Of a stretch of 64,000 nucleotides of DNA, positions 61,761 through 64,000 are shown one piece after another (positions within the stretch are counted from its first letter, which is position 1; the number at the start of each line of letters is the position of its first letter). Position numbers and translations under genes: made by a program. The notes under the pieces are model-generated. The model saw nothing but the letters and a program-made list of their open reading frames with translations. It did not search any database and was not told the origin of the DNA. The stretch comes from Puia dinghuensis (GTDB lineage Bacteria; Bacteroidota; Bacteroidia; Chitinophagales; Chitinophagaceae), in the NCBI RefSeq assembly GCF_014642875.1, contig NZ_BMJC01000002.1, positions 930,001 through 994,000 on the forward strand. The letters run 5' to 3'.

Positions 61761-62135
61761 TCAATTGTTGAGTGCACCCTGGTTTACCCAGGCAGCGATG
61801 GTATTTACTTCACAGGTCGGCAATTGAGGCAGTCCATAGGGCATGGGAGTGACCGTGCCGGTGTGTTCGACGGCGGCGGACAGGAAGCCGTTATTGGCAA
61901 ATACCTGGAGGTTGGCATAGGTATCGAGCCGGATACCCGTGGAAGGATTCGCCCCACCATGGCAGGTGTAACAATTGTTCTGCAGGATGGGGACGATCTG
62001 CTGGGCGTAGCTCACCTTTGTCGTGTCGCAGGTAGTACTCCCTGACAACTTGTCCTCGCTTTCCTTGGAGCAGCCGGAAAGGTAGACTACGAATCCGCTG
62101 ATGACCAATGCCACTAATAGAAACTTTCGGTTCAT
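61761..62135 (-). CDS. Cytochrome c-type lipoprotein
   Basis: A 124-residue protein with a lipobox (VYLSGCSKES) and one haem-binding CxxCH in LQNNCYTCHGG (~56-66), plus a candidate axial Met in TVTPMPYGLP. It is a small periplasmic electron carrier tethered to the membrane. ATG 62135 gives the lipoprotein signal; the longer frame does not. It lies between OB-fold and YceI genes, supporting a short redox relay with YceI and DUF5777. Confidence 0.88.
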   Translation of the reverse strand: MNRKFLLVALVISGFVVYLSGCSKESEDKLSGSTTCDTTKVSYAQQIVPILQNNCYTCHGGANPSTGIRLDTYANLQVFANNGFLSAAVEHTGTVTPMPYGLPQLPTCEVNTIAAWVNQGALNN

Positions 62136-62161
62136 AATTATGCTGTTTGTTTTAATAGTCT

Positions 62162-62584
62162 TTATTTTTCCGGAACGCAATCGGCGAGATTGACATCCAT
62201 CAGGAAACCGGTGCACCTGCCTTTAACCGTAACCTTTTCGCCGGTTTTGGGTTCGGGGTCGACCTTTGTACCGGGGAAGAGCTGGCAGTTGATGCCACCG
62301 CCACCGGGTTGAGTAGACAATATCCAGATGACGGAATTTCCTGTATGCTGTATCTCGGTGAGGCGGCCGGTGACGGAGATCACTTTCCCCAAATATTTCT
62401 GGTCGGCCGTGTGTTCGTCCGCCTGGTATTGATGGTAGAGGGTATCGGCGTCGATGGTCACGTCTACAGTCTCGCCGGCGGCGCTCCGGTGTGGCTTTTC
62501 ATACAGATGCCAGCCCCAGGCCAGGCCGATGAGGAGTAACAGCAAAGGAATCCCTATCCACAAAATGGTTCTCTTTTTTCGCAT
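62162..62584 (-). CDS. Membrane-anchored OB-fold protein
   Basis: This 140-residue protein has one N-terminal membrane helix (LWIGIPLLLLLIGLAWGW) and an OB-fold of the tRNA_anti-like type (YLGKVISVTGRLTEIQHTGN, GEKVTVKGRCTGFLMDVNL). It probably faces the periplasm. The binding partner is unknown; its place next to cytochrome c suggests a structural part of the same complex. It is 11 bp after the beta-barrel gene. Confidence 0.78.
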   Translation of the reverse strand: MRKKRTILWIGIPLLLLLIGLAWGWHLYEKPHRSAAGETVDVTIDADTLYHQYQADEHTADQKYLGKVISVTGRLTEIQHTGNSVIWILSTQPGGGGINCQLFPGTKVDPEPKTGEKVTVKGRCTGFLMDVNLADCVPEK

Positions 62585-62595
62585 GGTGTTTACAG

Positions 62596-64000
62596 TTATT
62601 TTTTATTTCCCCAGAGCCGTCGCGTAATGCCGACGTTGACACCGGTACTCATGATCGGCAGGCTACCCGTGCCTATCCCGCCAAGGGGTAGTCTCACATA
62701 AGGCTCAACCCGCAGGTTGCCCACTTTCCCCAGCCGTTGTTCGAAGCCTGCGCTCAGATTGACAACGGAAAACGGGTATTGGGATGACTTTTTCCAGTCA
62801 TAGCTACCGTCCCAGGTGCGGGAGGTAGTATAATTTTCGGCAGCATAGTTGTATTTCTCGCGCGTCATCAGGTAAGTGGAAAAGCCGGCGGTGGCGAACC
62901 ATCTTGTCTTTCCGGCCGGATTGAAAGTATACCGGACGTTGAGCGGGATCTCCCACATATAGCATGTGCCATCGAGGTTGAGGAGATCGACGTACGGTGG
63001 TATGTTTAGTTTCTTTGTGCTGAAGTATTCCCCCTCGGTATAATATCTTTTCCTGTCGACATAGACTCCGGTTTCTACAGCCCATCTGTCGTTGAAGGCA
63101 TAGCCCACCAGAACGCCAAACGTACTTCCTACCCCTTTCATCGATTGGAATTTCACCACGCTGAAGTCGGGAGCGGCGAGGACCCCTGCATACAAGAACG
63201 AAGATCTTTTCTTCGGGGATGCCTGCTTTTTGGCGACACTGGAGTCTTTTGGCGGCGCCTTTACGTCGACTGAAAGATTCCAGGGGCCGGTGGTAGGCGC
63301 AAGTTGTCCGTCGATGCCGGCAGACCGCAGGGTAAACGCGGAAGCAACCGGGTTGGAGTTGGCCGGATGATTGCTGGTGCTGGCCGGATGATTGCTGGCG
63401 ATGCCGCGATCAGCAACTTTGTCCGCGTCAGGGTACGAAGTATGGTCCGCGGCGAAGCGGTCTCTATTGTGCTTTGTACGGGTGATATTGGCCCCGGCCG
63501 TTTTGCGATTGGCGGCTGTGTGGTTGGTCCCAGCCGTTGAGCGATTGGCTTCCGTGGTGTTAAGATTGCGCAGGGTGGTTGTACGATTGGTTCCCGCGGC
63601 TGTGCGATCGGCTTCGGGAGTTGCGTGATTGGCTCCGGTTGCAGTGTGATCGGCTTCGGGAGTCGTGCGGTCAGTGCGAGCCGGCCCGGCCGGAGTTGTA
63701 GCCGTAGCCGGCGTCGAAGTTGCAGCCGGTGTGGAGACGACAACAGTATTGACAGCCTGGCCGCTTCCGGCGCCGTGCCCCATCTGATGCCAGGTGTAAT
63801 AACCCGCTCCGCCAAGGGGCAGCAGGAGGAAGAACCATAAGAATTTCCTTCTCTTACGTTTATCGGTTTCAACCGCGTCGGCGTAGAGTTTAGGGGGTGC
63901 ATCTTTTTCGAGTGCGGCGGACATCCTGTCCCAGTCGGAACTGTCTGTCCTCAGCGGGTATTTTTCGGACGCCCGCCGAAAAAGATCATCGAAGTCGGTG
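62596..64000 (-). CDS. Membrane-anchored outer-membrane beta-barrel protein, 5' end beyond window
   Basis: The minus-strand frame stays open to base 64000 (upstream residues include FDDLFRRASEKYPL and DSSDWDRM), so the ATG at 63924 is internal and the gene continues past the edge. The visible part has a short acidic cytoplasmic region, one membrane helix (FLWFFLLLPLGGAGYYTW), a ~120-residue Thr/Asn/Ala linker with 42-bp repeats, then a PorT-like beta-barrel (~200 residues: FGVLVGYAFNDRWAVETGVY onward). This inner-membrane-plus-barrel design is common in Chitinophagaceae proteins, often encoded with sigma/anti-sigma genes. It is the first gene of the operon seen here. Confidence 0.82.
   Translation of the reverse strand, partial: TDFDDLFRRASEKYPLRTDSSDWDRMSAALEKDAPPKLYADAVETDKRKRRKFLWFFLLLPLGGAGYYTWHQMGHGAGSGQAVNTVVVSTPAATSTPATATTPAGPARTDRTTPEADHTATGANHATPEADRTAAGTNRTTTLRNLNTTEANRSTAGTNHTAANRKTAGANITRTKHNRDRFAADHTSYPDADKVADRGIASNHPASTSNHPANSNPVASAFTLRSAGIDGQLAPTTGPWNLSVDVKAPPKDSSVAKKQASPKKRSSFLYAGVLAAPDFSVVKFQSMKGVGSTFGVLVGYAFNDRWAVETGVYVDRKRYYTEGEYFSTKKLNIPPYVDLLNLDGTCYMWEIPLNVRYTFNPAGKTRWFATAGFSTYLMTREKYNYAAENYTTSRTWDGSYDWKKSSQYPFSVVNLSAGFEQRLGKVGNLRVEPYVRLPLGGIGTGSLPIMSTGVNVGITRRLWGNKK
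63361..63402. repeat. Two 21-bp tandem repeats in the barrel-protein linker
   Basis: Two copies beginning GGCCGGATGATTGCTGG match at 19 of 21 positions and encode repeated SNHPA units. They are part of the low-complexity linker. Confidence 0.75.
63480..63665. repeat. Degenerate 42-bp (14-residue) repeats in the linker
   Basis: CGGCTTCGGGAGT recurs exactly 42 bp apart (63609 and 63651). The protein shows matching 14-residue units such as TPEADHTATGANHA and TPEADRTAAGTNRT. Such repeats change length easily by slippage. Confidence 0.7.

Noticed and set aside
1-64000. CRISPR array, tRNA, rRNA or transposase
   Set aside because: No regularly spaced direct repeats, cloverleaf-like sequence, rRNA segment or transposase-like protein was found; gaps between genes are all under about 230 bp.

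Overview
The window looks like a soil or plant-litter Bacteroidota chromosome, most likely a moderately high-GC Chitinophagaceae relative. The basis is indirect: secreted glycosidases mixed with S9/M1 peptidases, a propeller/Y_Y_Y histidine kinase, a DUF5777 + YceI + cytochrome c operon, few Shine-Dalgarno sequences, and several TAnnTTTG promoter-like boxes. I see no rRNA, tRNA, CRISPR array, transposase or phage gene. Coding density is very high: no gap exceeds about 230 bp, and seven of nine convergent gene pairs overlap at their 3' ends.

Layout. (1) 1-741: 3' part of a YhcG/DUF1016 nuclease gene. (2) 0.75-7.8 kb: two divergons, each run by a LacI-type paralogue. One has a sugar-porter MFS gene and a small exported protein; the other has kduD-kduI-exuT for unsaturated hexuronates. 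(3) 7.9-24.4 kb: a possible locus for hydroxyproline-rich plant glycoproteins. It holds a D-hydroxyproline-dehydrogenase-like flavoenzyme, a DapA-family lyase, two S9 prolyl-peptidase-type enzymes, an M1 peptidase, a GH127 beta-L-arabinofuranosidase, GH3, GH39 and an AraC regulator with a clear inverted-repeat operator candidate. (4) 24.4-32.1 kb: two small XRE regulators around a structured spacer, a GH130 protein, an orphan propeller sensor kinase, dGTPase, and a KdaD-like FAH protein. (5) 32.2-35.9 kb: a three-gene phosphorelay with no DNA-binding output. (6) 35.9-45.2 kb: two large glycosidase-type proteins, an exported DJ-1 protein, a translationally coupled ATP-grasp/flavin monooxygenase pair, and a sugar transferase whose C-terminus runs antisense into its neighbour. 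(7) 45.3-60.3 kb: a glycoconjugate cluster with four methyltransferases, two B12/radical-SAM enzymes, GT2, GT-C, GT87 and GT9 enzymes, a PglK-like ABC transporter and a NodB deacetylase. (8) 60.3-64 kb: a DUF5777/YceI/cytochrome c/OB-fold/beta-barrel operon that runs on into the GT9 gene.

How it fits together. Region 3 reads as a pathway: glycosidases strip arabinose-rich glycans from hydroxyproline, peptidases free the imino acid, and the flavoenzyme plus DapA-family enzyme lead toward alpha-ketoglutarate semialdehyde. The KdaD-like protein at 31-32 kb would reach the same intermediate from pentoses. No SusC/SusD pair is present, so uptake must be encoded elsewhere or differ from a standard polysaccharide utilization locus. 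Region 7 reads as assembly and export of a methylated, lipid-linked glycan.

A family of exactly 30-bp double-hairpin repeats occurs four times in the first 25 kb, once in frame inside a peptidase gene and once immediately before a start codon.
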